Source: Bactericera cockerelli (lineage: Eukaryota; Arthropoda; Insecta; Hemiptera; Triozidae). From it: a DNA stretch of 64,000 bases. The notes beneath the pieces were generated by a model. That model was given only the letters and a program-made list of their open reading frames with translations. It was not told the DNA's origin and searched no databases. The number at the start of each line of letters is the position of its first letter. Position 1 is the stretch's first letter. Below, piece after piece: positions 1 through 45,164 of the stretch. The DNA lies in contig CM044967.1 in assembly GCA_024516035.1 (NCBI GenBank), positions 12,322,092 to 12,386,091 on the forward strand. The letters run 5' to 3'. The position numbers and the translations under genes are program-made.

Positions 1-177
1 TGGTCTTAATTCAGTCGATATAAGAAAACTGGATATAAGAGAAACCACCGTATAAGAGAATAATTTATAGATCCCGTTCACCTCTGTCAAAGGGAAAACA
101 ATCCCTTTATAAAAGAAACCTGGATATAACAGAAAAATATCTCTTATATCCAGGTTATATCTCATATATCCAGATTC
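1..177. repeat. Dispersed 'CTCTTATATCCAGGTT' repeat, copy 1
   Basis: AT-rich sequence dominated by variants of TATAAGAGAA and ATATCCAGGTT in both orientations. A second copy with the same CTCTTATATCCAGGTTCG core occurs at 11340-11495, where it hosts a SINE insertion. Class not recognised. Confidence 0.55.
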
Positions 178-393
178 GACTGTTTTGGCCACAATGGCCA
201 CAGATTTATCCCAATTTAAAGTTTAAAAAGATTACCTATTGTGATCGTTCCTTTTGTACCTACTTCGTTTGTTGTTTTTGTACGATATCATATATTATTT
301 TGTACAATACATGGTTCGAACAGAGCTTTTGAGTTTTTTGACAACAATGATTATTATAACTTAATGATTTTATTCCATTAAGTACCAATACGC

Positions 394-417
394 CACACAC
401 ACACACACACACACACT
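394..417. repeat. (AC)n microsatellite
   Basis: About 12 uninterrupted CA/AC dinucleotides. Confidence 0.9.
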
Positions 418-707
418 TCAGAGTGTCTAGTTTTGTTATGACAGCTGGATTTCTCTGTCGACAGTATATTATTATTTTCTCGATCAAGGATGTTTCTCTG
501 ACAAGTTCATTGCGTGATGTTAGGATGTGAGTCTAATCATGCTATTGTTGTATTAATTAACATAAAATACAACTACAGCAACAACAACAAGTTAGTCTGA
601 GAGCAACAATCAACAATGAAATTGTACAATTGGTTAATCGTAGGTCAAATATAATTGTTCTGCTTGTCAAACCTAGATGGGAGGAGTTTTCACATGGTAA
701 TATTGAC

Positions 708-825
708 TGACCTCAGTAGCTAAATCGATAACGCGGTGGACTAACCTGGAGTTCGGTGGTTCGAGACCCTAGTATGACAAAAATTTAGTAAGCCGTGTTT
801 GAGTAAATATAACTCATGGTTAAGG
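708..825 (+). repeat. tRNA-derived SINE, family B, copy 1
   Basis: Head TGACCTCAGTAGC followed by a B-box-like GGTTCGAGACCC, then the family tail (TTTAGTAAGC...GAGTAAATATAAC). Related copies lie at 16235, 25709, 34863, 46629 and 61645. RNA polymerase III promoter inferred from the box motifs. Confidence 0.75.
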
Positions 826-962
826 AAGTTTTGGAAGAAATGAACTGAAAGACAAAGAAGAATAAATGAGAATCTTGGGTAGACTTCATCTACTCTTAAG
901 GATAAAATGAATAAGTTTTTGGAATTTTAACCTGCTTTCCAATGCTGACCAGTAGCCCATTC

Positions 963-1118
963 CAGAAACACTCTCCACTCTCGAAATCCCCGAATCTCTG
1001 TTTCAACCGTCACACAACGCACTCTGATTGGTTATTGCGTTCAAATTAACCAATCAGAGTGCGTTGTGTGACAGTTGAAAGGGAGATATGGAGATCATGA
1101 GAGTGGAGAGTGTTTCTG
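963..1118. mobile_element. Palindromic MITE-like element, family M1, copy 1
   Basis: Two arms of about 70 bases (CAGAAACACTCTCCACTCTC inward to CACTCTGATTGG) around a loop of about 17 bases. A degenerate second copy lies at 2199-2330. No coding capacity. Confidence 0.8.
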
Positions 1119-1142
1119 TTCTTGTTGTTGTTGTTGTTGTTG
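1119..1142. repeat. (TTG)n microsatellite
   Basis: Seven or eight TTG triplets directly after the M1 palindrome. Confidence 0.85.
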
Positions 1143-2198
1143 TAGCCAGCTTGGCTACAGCTGGAGGGGTGAGTGATTTTTTTTTTTTTTCAAAGTTGGC
1201 TCGTCTTGAACCACATATTTCTATGTGCGATCAACCATTATGCTGAGGACTTGGACTTTTCTTTATAAGCCATTAAACCCTTAGGAAACTGCAAGCTAGC
1301 CTGGCTTGTAAGGGTTGGCTAGTCTGTTCTCTGTTTATAGTCCTCTAGCGGGACACTGGTCTTGTCCCTGTTTAACGTCCCCCAGTCAGACTAGTGTTTC
1401 TGGAACGGGCCACAGAGCTTTACACCACAGATTCGCAGACACAGACCCAGGAAAAAAAAGGGTGCAGCGGCCGGGTGTCGCGGCCTTGCATCATGTAATC
1501 ATCAATTCTGCACACCAACATCAACTACTGCAAAATTACATGCACGTTATCATAAGCGAAACTAAAGTCGCATAATTGAAATACTCTAATTGCAGGCTGA
1601 GCTTCTACTGCTTCTAGCCGTCGAGAATATTATGGCCCGTCTGCCCGAGTGTGATGTAAAAGTGAGAAGTTCAGATGTCGTAAAATGATCGGAATCTAAC
1701 ATCTGAACAAGCCTGTAGAGGGATCCCGAAGTCGTTAAATTTTCAATATTTTACTCACCCATAAACAAGTCTGAAGAGACTTCGTTATCATTGCGGACAT
1801 GTCGGGAAAAGTTATGAACTATGATAAATTAAACGCAATGAACTAGTGGAATATTTAATGCATTATGGAATGTATCACCATAAAATGTTAAAATTATTTT
1901 ACTATCGTATACTTACACTACTACTGCTACTATTCCTACACATTTCCCTTAATTTATTATTATTATTATTTATTATTTTTTGCTTCACTACTCCCCGAGT
2001 AGGACTACAGAGTTCCCTTACTCCAGCAACTGTTTTGGTGCCATTATTACGTGGTCAAAGTCTCAAATAGAATAGACAAAAACATGCATTGGGTGGTATC
2101 CGAACCAACAGATTCCTACACTACGCCCTAAAAATATGTCCACTAGTGCATGAGATATCTCTGTCGTGAGTAAATAATAGCTGGGTCTCATTCCAGAA

Positions 2199-2330
2199 AG
2201 CTCTCTCACTCTCGAAATCCCCAAATCTCACTTTCAACAGTCAAATTTCGTTCAAATAAAACAATCAGAATGTGTTGTTTAGCAGTTGAAAAAGAGACTT
2301 GACTATTATGAGAGTGAACAAGTTTCAGGT
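2199..2330. mobile_element. Palindromic MITE-like element, family M1, copy 2
   Basis: Shares CTCTCGAAATCCCC and CAATCAGAATGTGTTG with the copy at 963-1118, but the arms are diverged. Confidence 0.65.
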
Positions 2331-4218
2331 TGCTTTTTGTCCATCCATCATTTTTCTTTGAAAATTACTGTAATGAGAGGGGACAAAGATAAACAAAAAA
2401 TTCCCCAGCTCCTGAGATTGACCCAAGATGGAGTCACGGAGTTGCTTGGCAAACAAAAAGAGAAAATATTGAAATTTTTCCTCTCTACTAGAGTGAAGGC
2501 AAACATTCTGCAATGTATCCTCTTTTTCCTCTTCATGCGTTGACCGGCTCCTTTATTATCAGGAGATAAAATTGTAGATAGATACAAAGCGTCTGGTAAT
2601 GTTGCCCCGAGAGATTTTTCACAAAAAGGGTATCGTCTGCCATAAGATATTTTTCAGAGTGGCGCAGAAAGTTTCAAAGACCTTCTAGGAAATTTCATTA
2701 TTTTCCAATGATTTTTTAATTAAAGTCTCCGAAAAATGGATAGAACCTGCCCTTGCAGTACATGTCTAAGCTCTCATTTTATCATGATTTTATTCTCATA
2801 ATCCCATCGGAAAGCGCCATATCACTTCTAAGAAATTTCTTTTGCAATTTTCCAAATTACGTACTTCGGAGAAATCCATTAAAAAATTCAGAGATTATGT
2901 TCATATCATTCCTAATATGATTAGAAATTAAAATTATGGACCATCTCGCAACAATGATTTATATTGAATACCAGACTTTTCAGACTTTTATTTTATATCA
3001 TATTACAATAATTTTAAATCATATTTAGAACAACCTTTTTTCTACATTTTTTATCCATAAAGTTATCTCATGTATTGAAAAGTAAAAAAAAAAAACCCCT
3101 TTTATTTTTTCTTTCACGAAGAGTGACAGAAGAGGTCAAAGTTAATTACAGCAACATCCCAACAAGTGACTCAAAGACCTGAGAAAAAAGTCAAGAGTCA
3201 GTCCCTTTGACCTCTTTGTAAAATCATAGAGTTCTTTCAGCTCTTTATATATTTGCTTGAGTAAACAAGCTCTGCATACAAGACTAAATATTACTTTGAA
3301 ACTTGCATTTTATTTTATTTTAAAAATTGCAAGAAAAAACCGTGAGTCTTTTGCAAATTTTGTAGCTCTAAAAAAAACTCGGACTCCCAGTTGCATTGTT
3401 GCAGATTTAATCATGAATTTAACAAACAACTTAATACACAATCAAATGGCTGAACCCCCAGTTTACTATTAGTGACTGTGTATATTTTCAATTCAAGTCA
3501 CTGGCTCTTTGAAATACTGATTTATGTATATGGTACACGTTAAATAATATTCAACCAAGTTATCGTAATGAGCTTTTTAATTTCAGTGAAAGAAATAAGG
3601 AATATAAACAGACTGGCTGGGGACTATAAACAGAGAGTAGTCCAGCATTGGCTTGGTTCTGGGGGCCCTTGTCAATTATTAGCCTCCTTGTAAAGACAGT
3701 TGTAGAAGTGCTGAGTCATTCCTTCACTGTCTGGCTACCATCGTTCACGATGACGCCACCCTATGATGATGAAAGAAATAAGGAAAGCCGATTAATGAAC
3801 TGTTAATTTTCTAATGAGCTTTTATGATTTTTTGTATTACTTATTATCGCATTAGGAGTCTTCGGACTTCTACTTACCAAATGAGCTTTGAGCTTAGGAG
3901 CTTGGTGTTTAAATTGAGATGTTCATATTTTCACACTTTTTTCTTGGAATTATCAACATAATTATGTTTTCGTCGTTTTCTTTATGTACCTAATCTTTTT
4001 TCATGTGAAAGAGACAGCTACGCAATTAAAATGAGAGAAAGAGCTCTCATTTTAGCTAATTGTAGACTAACAAATATTGTTGTCTCTACACCTTTTAAAT
4101 AAATAAATAAACCTTTATTTGGAATAATACGTACATCAAAATGAAAAGTATACATTAGGAAGATTGATTCCAACTCAGCTTATATTTGCTGTGGTTCACA
4201 CCTTTTAAGCAAGCAAAA

Positions 4219-4415
4219 TTTTTTTTTTTTTTTTAATAAGGCAATTGTTCCCCGGAACCGCTTTCGCATTACTTCAGGGCACTTTTATCTTAACACCCAT
4301 GTCATTCCGGAAACGGAAAAATTCGGTTAGAATTTTTCGCTCCGGCCGGGATTCGAACCCGTAACCTCCGGGTCAGTAACCAATGCTCTTAACCACTGAG
4401 CCACGGAGGTCGGCT
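4219..4415 (-). repeat. tRNA-derived SINE, family E
   Basis: Read on the minus strand: a tRNA-like head (CCGTGGCTCAGTGGTTAAGA, B box GGGTTCGAATCCC) followed by a unique body and ending in an A-rich tail (a T run at 4219-4235 on the plus strand). Only copy in the window. Confidence 0.78.
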
Positions 4416-5516
4416 ATTTTCAAATACTTATAATTATTTGAGAAATAACATATGGGTAAAAAAATCAAGATTTGGCCGAATATGAACCCACGCAATGTCC
4501 ATGCGTTTAATCAGAAGACTGAGAGGAACCGCTTCCCTAGCGACCTATGATAAAGCGTCCAATTTGCAACTGCATGGGAAAACGTCATAAACTGAAGTGT
4601 CATAAAGCCGCGACCTTGAAGGTTGTGTAATTGCATCTGTGCAATTGTAAACAGTGACATGATGTGTCGCGGCAATCATTTCGCGAACGTCATGAGTGCA
4701 TGAAATCGTCTTGATGAAAACGTTAAGTTGTCGGGGATATGTATGTATAGGGGATATGTATCTATGCAGATTACATGTGGGCACTCCTCTACACCTTGAG
4801 GCTGTAATTGCTAAGTGGTCATCTCATCACAGGAGGGAAAGGCGGGTGGTTAGAAAATTCTGTTTGACAGCGAGATTCTTTCTTGATGTTTTTGTTGTGA
4901 ATCAGTTATGGATTTGACTGAACCTAACCAATCCGACTCGATGTACCTACATCTAGTAAAACTTCTCACTTTTCTGTTTATACTGATACTGATGTTAGGG
5001 GATAGTACTGACATTAGAAACCACATTTACATTTTGTAGTTCTGTCATGAAGCCCAGGGTCACAAATACTCGTATGATTGAGAATTCATCATTTTTGAAA
5101 ACCTCCGAGGAAAAAAAAAATCGCATCAAAAAACACCCATAGTCATGTTCGATATGTGCGATTCAAGTTTTACCATGTTCTAAAGAAATATAAATATTTA
5201 TGTAAACTATGAAAAAATTCGCGCCAAGCTCCAATATTTCTAAGGTGTGTGTTTCAAATTTACTCTGTTCCTAATCCTTAGCTTACATTTTCATAACACG
5301 GTACAGTACTGAGTTATGTTCACCACTCTAGGGCAATAAGCTGGTTCTGTTGTTCAAACATGACACAATCTTTACACTCGGATTTGCATTGGTTTTTCAC
5401 GGTCAATTAAAACAAGAGGCAGAAGAAGATTAGTTCCATAATATTGTAGCTGAGTTTCTGTATTAGTGCATCAAGACTTTACATTTAGGAGTGTAACTTG
5501 TACTGTGCTAAATTTA

Positions 5517-5847
5517 CACAACAAATATTAGTGGCGAAGTTGTTAGAATTGGCGACTCCGAATAAAACTTTTGCTGGGTCAGTGATCACAGATGATTTCA
5601 GAAAAATAATATAAAATAATAATTCCCAACTTATCTTCCTGAATATGGGATCTGTAGCCATGCTGACTTGAACAACATTGAACACAACAAATATTAGTGG
5701 CGAAGTTGTTAGAATGGGCGACTCCGAATCTGACTTTTGCTGGGTCAGTGAGCACGGTTGATTTCAGAAAAAATAATAGAAAGTAAAAATCCCCAACTTA
5801 TCTTCCTCGTTGAATATAGCCATGCTGACTTGAACAACATTGAACAT
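5517..5847. repeat. Tandem duplication, two units of ~166 bp
   Basis: The segment starting CACAACAAATATTAGTGGCG at 5517 repeats at 5683. Both units run through TTTTGCTGGGTCAGTGA to GACTTGAACAACATTGAACA. Moderately diverged. No function recognised. Confidence 0.85.
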
Positions 5848-6190
5848 AGGATCAACGATCAATGTACTCTATGTAAAGAACTACTTGATGATAACAACAT
5901 GATATTTCCCTGTCACCTTTCTTCTAATGAAGTGTTGAACAGGCACTTGTGCGAAATTAACTTTTGTATGTATAAATTTGCAATAATGAGCTTCAATTTG
6001 AAATATTTCTTCTTGAAGAGTTCCTAGTCAATTTGTTCTTAGACTTTGCTAATCCTTTTTTAATGAAGTGCAGTCTTTCTGTTGAAAAAGGCTCACAGTA
6101 TTCTGAACAAGTTAATTAGGTGAGACTTTTGATGTGAAACTTGTTTGGGTATTTCTAGAGCTTACATTTCTTATTCATCCACTTAAATTA

Positions 6191-6572
6191 TTACTTCCGA
6201 GAAATATCTAATATTAGAAATCGGAAGTATTGTGTTCGTTTTTGTAAAAAAAAAAAAAATATTTTGCTCCGATTTCTATTTTTTCATATTTATGGACGTT
6301 TCATAACCTCCTGAGCAACTTTGGTTCTGTGTCTGTCGGTCTGTTAAAAATATTCCTTGTAACGCGAAAATCTCGGAAACAACTGAACGGATTTTGATGA
6401 AATTTTGTACATACGAGTTATATAGGAGACGTTCTGTAGATGGTCCTTTTTTAAATTAATCAACTTCGCACTAGCATACAAGTAATTTAGTATTAAATCT
6501 CAAAATTGTCACGTGTATACAATGTGAAACAATCACGAGGAAGTATTGTGTCCATAATTGGCAGTGTTTTTT
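6191..6572 (+). repeat. Dispersed repeat family F, internally deleted copy
   Basis: Starts with the hairpin TTACTTCCGAGAAATATC, has GTCTGTCGGTCTGTT and AACTGAACGGATTTTGATG inside, and ends TCCATAATTGGCAGTG. About 380 bases against ~700 in the full copies at 43676 and 38015. Confidence 0.75.
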
Positions 6573-7154
6573 TTTCTTTCTATCATATTTGCTTTGTATC
6601 TTTTTTTCTGAAAGTAGCATTAAATATACTACAAAAACTCTTTAGTTATTTATGTTCGAATTGTCTACATTTTTTTTATTTTTATAAGTTAAGTCCATAT
6701 TTCTTTAGCCTTCTTTTATTTAGAGCCATAAAACTGCTACTTTAGACGTTTTAGAGTTGAGATCTGCGTTGTATCTTGACCACTACCCCTTAGTATGCTA
6801 ACCCTATAGACAGGGCTCGAAATCCCAAAGAGATGTTTCACTATTTGGCTAACTTTGGCTTACGTGACCACCCTGATGATAAATTTTCTTTCAAGGGTGA
6901 TCAAACCTGGGACTATTATTATTTTTTCATCTATTCTCACACTCCCACATAAGGTTGCCTAGTTCACTGAGAAAATAAAAATCCATTACGTCCATACACT
7001 TTCATCTGTGTACAGAATTGATTACAGGGAATCACTATTATTTATGAGAAACATTCCCATCTTCATATTTTTCTCCATTATTCTCTCTCCTTATTAACTC
7101 AAGTCAATCCGAGACATCCTAACAATCACACCGAGAACGGAAATGGGAATTGCG

Positions 7155-7157
7155 AAG

Positions 7158-7195
<38 letters not shown>

Positions 7196-7197
7196 AG
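7155..7197. repeat. (GA)n microsatellite
   Basis: GAGAGA run of about 30 bases with A-rich interruptions at the end. Confidence 0.9.
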
Positions 7198-7412
7198 ATG
7201 TGCCATCAGTGACGCTCGGGAAAATGTAGGTGGCTGAAGACATCTGATACAGTCGTTGTGAAAAGAGATACAAATTTTCAATCTTGATTTTGCACTGAAA
7301 GTACCAATTTTTTGCATTTTTTGTGAAATTTAACAGAATCTAGTATTTATCCTTGTATAAAATAGATAATTGAGTTGAATTGAATTGAATAGAATGTACC
7401 TTGTTTGTACTG

Positions 7413-7443
7413 CCGAGGTAAGACTAAAAAAAAGTCTTACCTC
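7413..7443. repeat. Short hairpin
   Basis: GAGGTAAGACT and AGTCTTACCTC form an 11-bp stem around an A-rich loop. No neighbouring gene explains it. Confidence 0.6.
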
Positions 7444-8154
7444 CACAGTCAAATGTTGAATGTCACTTAAAAATCTGCTTAGCCCGTCGGGATCGACGTC
7501 GAGATTTTTAATTACCAAAAAGGTTGATTTTTTAGATATTTTTTAGAACCTTCAGCGAACTCAAAAAATGATGATTGGCGTATTCAAAATTTTCAATTTA
7601 ATTTCTCGAAATATTAGATTTACATTTCTCAATCACAAAAGTCCCGGGTCCCTGAGCACTGAAGAAGTGAATGCAATTATTATTGATAACGATAATCCAA
7701 CCCTATCACCTGACTGGGATCAAGTATTGTTTCCTATGGGTGAAAACTCGGGAACAATAATAGCAGCATTTAGTGCATAGTCTGTGGCCACAAAGTGGAA
7801 CTGAAACTGAATGTAAAACTGATTTATCTGTGTTGTTAAGATAAGAGATGTACATGCTGTAATGAACATGAAAAACTATTTGCTACATTATGAGTGGACT
7901 AGTGAAAAATATTAATTTAATCTCTAGGTATTTTCAGTCTGGATATCGTGATTATTGGTTTCGATAATTCAGTTGACTTGATTTACCTTCTCTATTTGGT
8001 GCCTTGGGACCGCCATAGTTTGATTATTAAATATCTGTATTATTCGGTGGTAATTGTTGAAATATAAATCTGAACTAGGTACATATATGGAAATTCCGTT
8101 TTACCCTGTCAAATTTAAGACAATAAGGAGTATACGGTAGTCTGGTAGTCACTG

Positions 8155-8345
8155 GTGCTCTGGTAGTCAAGTGGTTAACGCGTTAGTCTGGTAATCCAGG
8201 TAGCGTAGGGATCCGTTGGTTCGAATCCCACCCAGTGCATGAATTTTTCCTCATTAATTTGAGTTTCTGACCACATAATAATAAGACACTGAGGGTTAGG
8301 TGGTAGAAAATGCTCTCCTGTTGGTTACCTTTCACTAAAGAGTGT
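8155..8345 (+). repeat. tRNA-derived SINE, family C
   Basis: Head with GTAGTCAAGTGGTTAACGCG (A-box-like) and GGTTCGAATCCC (B box), body ending AAGAGTGTTATTATTAC. Diverged relatives of the body occur near 36190, 39695 and 16785. Confidence 0.7.
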
Positions 8346-8992
8346 TATTATTACATATTATCATACGGCTTCAACGGTTGAGCTCTTTTCAGCCGGAAAG
8401 TGACCAATAGTTAGAATTAGAGCATTTTTCATTGCAAATAGTTTATATAAAATAAAATAAATTAAATCATTCAATAATTCAAGTCTTCTACCGTTAGCTA
8501 TGCCGTTAATAAAAACAAGATAACATATTTGTACCTCGAAATAAATTCGAGCGTGTTAGAGAACTTCTCGACTATTATGGCACTAGACAAGATTACACTA
8601 TTGGAACCTTGTGTTTTCCTAATGGTATGTTATGCGAGATTTAAGATCTACTCTCTAGGTCGAACCAGATCTTCTAGTCAAGGTATCGAGATCTAGTCGC
8701 TCTATATAGATTCAGCTAGGATGCAGATTGATGTTATTTACATCTTGAGATGAAGTGAATATTGAAAATTTGATTCCGAGTAAAATTTGATAAAGATCAA
8801 GAGTTTATTTTCCCTTGAATTAATATGGATTTAATTTGATCAAAGTACTTATTTCTTTTCTGTCTAAACTGATTAAAATAGAGAGGTTAGTTGATGGCAT
8901 GGATATTCTGAACTCTTACCTGCTGATGAGAGCAAATAAGCTCAAAACAGCTATCCAGGTATGTTCTGATATTCATGTCGTCATGAGACAAA

Positions 8993-10027
8993 TTGTCTCA
9001 TGACGTCCTCCTGACCAAATTACTAACATTTGGATTCGACCCAAATTTTGTGCAATTTATCGCGTCATACCTGCGGAATAGAGAACTTAGGGTTCGATTC
9101 AAAACCAAACTCTCAGTCCCTTATTACCCAACCTCATCTGTAATTCAAGGATCAAAACTCAGCAGTCTGTTTTTTGCCATTGTTATAGACGGCATAGGGA
9201 GCTCAATCAACCACTCCCAATATCTCCTATTTGCAGACGATTTTAAGCTATTCAAGCGCATAGACTCAATGACTGATTGTCAACTTTTACAGGATGATTT
9301 GGACTCGGTGTGTCAATGGCTTTCAAATATCAAACTAACTCTACATCCTGATAAATGCGAGATAATGTCCATCACTAGGAAAAGAACACACATAGAGAAC
9401 TCTTATTTCATTAACAACAATCAGCTTAGAAGAGTAAACTCGAAAAAAGACCTAGGGGTTATTTTCCAAGCCAACTATAAGTTTGATCAACACATGCATT
9501 TCATAATATCAGCGGCAAATAAAACCCTGGGTCTTGTCTTGAGACACTCAAAATACTTTAATGATTGCAAAACCATCATAACACTATACACAGCCCTCGT
9601 GAGGAGTAAGCTCGAGTATGCTGCAATAATATGGACACCTAAGCAACAATTTTTTACAAACATTATAGAACAAGTCCAAAAGCGTTTCATTAGAGTATTG
9701 TTTTTAAAACTTAACGGCTTCTACCCTGCTTATCCTACACCAATTTCATACAAATTATTACTTGAAGCATTGCCAATGGGTAGTTTAAACAACCGTAGAA
9801 TATATTACCAACTAACATTCGTACAAGACCTCATTAACAACAACATTATTTGTCCAGACATAATTAGCAAAATAAAATTTAAATTTCCCAATATAAACCT
9901 GAGACAAAGGTCAGCACCAAAATACTTTGACACACCGAGTGGGCATTGTCCTGTGGCTTTTGACTCACCCCTTCTATCTTCCCTAGTAATATTCAATAAT
10001 TATCACTCCTTTCTTGATCTTGCCTAA
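8993..10027 (+). pseudogene. LINE reverse transcriptase, C-terminal part (truncated)
   Basis: 344 residues without stops: fingers/palm motifs with SSVIQGSKLSSLFFAIVID and the catalytic LLFADDFKLF, then thumb sequence (WLSNIKLTLHPDKCEIMSIT, KKDLGVIF) as in jockey-like LINEs. The endonuclease, ORF1 and the first RT blocks are absent, so it cannot be autonomous. The ATG chosen is simply the first one; no proof of translation. The intact frame suggests a fairly recent insertion. Confidence 0.87.
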
Positions 10028-10172
10028 GGTAGTGAGGAATACAGATGTAGGTGTAGGGAAAAACTCAATTTAGATACAAAGTAGGATCAATTTAGATAGG
10101 AATATTCTATTTGCGTAATTGCAACATTAATTGTTGCGTGCAAACGGAATTAAAAAAAAAAAAAAAAAAAAA
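8993..10172 (+). mobile_element. 5'-truncated non-LTR retrotransposon (LINE)
   Basis: Carries the C-terminal part of a reverse transcriptase, a 3' UTR of about 120 bases and a run of about 20 A at 10152-10172, the layout of a target-primed LINE truncated at its 5' end. No clear target-site duplication was found. A 12-bp inverted repeat with a 3-base spacer sits at the 5' junction. Confidence 0.87.
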
Positions 10173-10646
10173 TGTTCATCTACATCTAGTACAACTTCTC
10201 ACTTTTCTGTCTATACTGATACTGATTATGAACTGGAACATTAATAGGAGTGCATAAAAGCAATACTAATTTCTTAAGTACTTGATGATTGATATAGGAA
10301 TCCAAGATATATACCTAAGGTTTTTTTTTGTGAATTTGAGCATCGATAGGTGTTCTTGATACACATTTTTTTTTGTTATTTTATAATTTCAAAGTAGTTC
10401 TGCGGAATTCAAATCAAACCAGGATCAGCAAGGCAGGATATTATCCTTCTCCTTCCTGGTGCTCTACATCTAACGATCTTTCTTTGTATTCTAGATGTCT
10501 TCGGCGTATCGTGTCTTCGGGTGAATCAATTATATCATAATAATGTGACTGAATTCAGCTTCTTCTTTTTTTAAGAAACTCTTGGAAAAGCTTAAAACAT
10601 CTTATTTATGTGTTTCTTAGGACTTAATTTTAAAATAGGAATACAT

Positions 10647-10736
10647 CAAAGATAAGGGCAGACCCTCAAGTTGGGAGTTTTAACCAATCACAGCTCACTA
10701 TAGTCCGACTTGAGAGACGGTCTGCCTTTATCTTTG
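10647..10736. mobile_element. Palindromic MITE-like element, family M2, copy 1
   Basis: AGATAAGGGCAGACCCTCAAG at the left pairs imperfectly with CTTGAGAGACGGTCTGCCTT at the right around CCAATCACAGC. A second copy at 45165-45515 is split by a SINE. Confidence 0.7.
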
Positions 10737-11057
10737 TTGTAATCTTACAATTTGGTCCCTAGTCTAAAGCAAACGGTATGTTACGAGATGTGTTTAATGT
10801 AGAGATTACGTTCTACTGACAGGATATTATGTTTCTTGCTTCCATTATGACATGGTACACACAGCTCTGGTCTCTAGTACAATATATCACACCTAATCTC
10901 AATTAAGATGTCATCTCGCGAGTTACACAATAGCAGGTGAACTATTGATGTGATAAGACATTGATAGGTCTGCTTCGTCCGGAGTGGAATAGAATGTATA
11001 GATATAGAATATACAATACATAGATGATTAACTAGAAAATAGATTTTCAAACCTGGA

Positions 11058-11368
11058 TGTAAGAGAACTCAGTAGTCACTGTGGCAGAGCGAGTTAGCGC
11101 GCTAGGCATTGCACACATGGTGACCTGGGTTCGATTCCCAGCGGGGGAGGATTTTTTCTTCTCTGTACTTGGGTCCACTCATACCTCGTGAGGAAAAATG
11201 AGTAGCTGCTTTAATGTGAAGCAGCGACCAGTGGCAGAATCTTAGGCAAAAAAATAATACAAGATATTGTAAATTAAAGTGGTAAAGTCCCATGATTCTG
11301 CGCTACCCACTAAAATTGTGACATAATAACACAAAGAAAAAGCATTATTATTATTGTAAGAGAACTCA
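11058..11368 (+). repeat. tRNA-derived SINE, family A, copy 1, with target-site duplication
   Basis: SINE 11072-11354 flanked by TGTAAGAGAACTCA at 11058-11071 and 11355-11368. Head with TGGCAGAGCGAGTTAGCGCG (A box) and GGGTTCGATTCCC (B box); body with CCACTCATACCTCGTGAGGA; end CTAAAATTGTGACATAATAA. It is inserted in the dispersed repeat that continues to 11495. Confidence 0.88.
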
Positions 11369-11374
11369 AGGGAC

Positions 11375-11405
<31 letters not shown>

Positions 11406-11491
11406 CCTTCTTCTTCTTATAAAGAGGTCAGTTTTGCTTATACAGAGTTAAGTTTGACCTGAAAATCATTCTCTTATATCCAGGTTCGCCT

Positions 11492-11519
11492 GTACTTATA
11501 TACAATTGTATATAAGTAC
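11492..11519. repeat. 28-bp perfect palindrome
   Basis: GTACTTATATACAA followed immediately by its reverse complement. It sits at the end of the dispersed repeat. Confidence 0.8.
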
Positions 11520-12188
11520 AATTGGTTCCGCGAAACAAATTTAATCAATTGTTATTACGAAAGCATTATTTAAAGGTCATAATACCTACCTACGACTTGA
11601 AATTATAGAAAATGTATTAAAAACAGATAATCGAATCACTTGATAAACTATCCACGTTAAAACCGTTTGACGGGAATCGAAGTCAGTTATTTAACCATTT
11701 TTCTAAATAGCATTTTCCATTTATTTAATTTTAATAGATTTAATTTAATGTAAGACAAATAAGACAGTTATTAAGTTTGTACACACAAATTATGTATCTT
11801 TTACTTACTTACTTACTTACTGCAGTGGCATTTAAGACCGGTACCCGTCCATTGCCTCGTCGTTTATTATTTTTTATTTTTTATGCCTCCAAATATTTCT
11901 GTCGAGACATTCTCCTTCTTGTAGTCTCTTGAATTTTTTTTTTTTGAACAATATACGGGCATATTTACCCTGTACTAACTAATTTATAATTCATTTCCCT
12001 AACTATAAAATATAAAACTATCTAACATAAGACTATCTACTTATCTATATAATATAAAAACACATTTATTTGTCTTTAAAAAAACCAACTTAGACTAACT
12101 TGTTGTTGTAAAATTCTTTGATTTGATGGACAGTAATACAGAAAAAGTTTCCTAGGCTTAACTTTGCCTCTTTTTGGTTTTCTTCCAG

Positions 12189-45055
<32,867 letters not shown>

Positions 45056-45164
45056 CGTCAAATGGATTCAAATATTTCCTGGTAAATCAAATGCACAGAA
45101 GGCAGACATGATTTGACACCGTTGTAACATAATTAGGGCCGTAATATAAAACAGTTTTAAATTT

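Larger units (their letters stand above)
1..12188. other. Flank upstream of the first recognised Ptp10D exon
   Basis: No host exon recognised; it may be intron or intergenic. Besides the repeats listed separately: 1143-1450 is a dispersed repeat with ACGTCCCCCAGTCAG motifs; 2331-4218 is AT-rich without recognised content; 4416-5516 has a stretch (4940-5000) that recurs at 10180-10235; 6573-8149 contains an open stretch at 7640-7780 (STEEVNAIIIDNDNPTLSPD) that I cannot assign; 8346-8975, 10237-10646 and 11520-12188 show nothing beyond simple AT-rich sequence and a TTAC tetranucleotide run at 11804-11821. Confidence 0.6.

Noticed and set aside
4219..4415. tRNA gene on the minus strand
   Set aside because: Box motifs are present but the acceptor ends do not pair, and a SINE body with an A-rich tail follows.
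5758..6027. 89-codon plus-strand frame with several Cys and His residues
   Set aside because: It starts inside the tandem duplication, and the Cys/His spacing does not match any zinc-finger pattern.
7640..7780. Exon or domesticated gene fragment (STEEVNAIIIDNDNPTLSPD)
   Set aside because: Protein-like for 43 codons, but no splice context fits Ptp10D and no family is recognised; mentioned only in the flank description.
8993..10027. A host gene of 344 codons
   Set aside because: FADD motif, thumb motifs and a poly-A end identify it as a truncated LINE reverse transcriptase.
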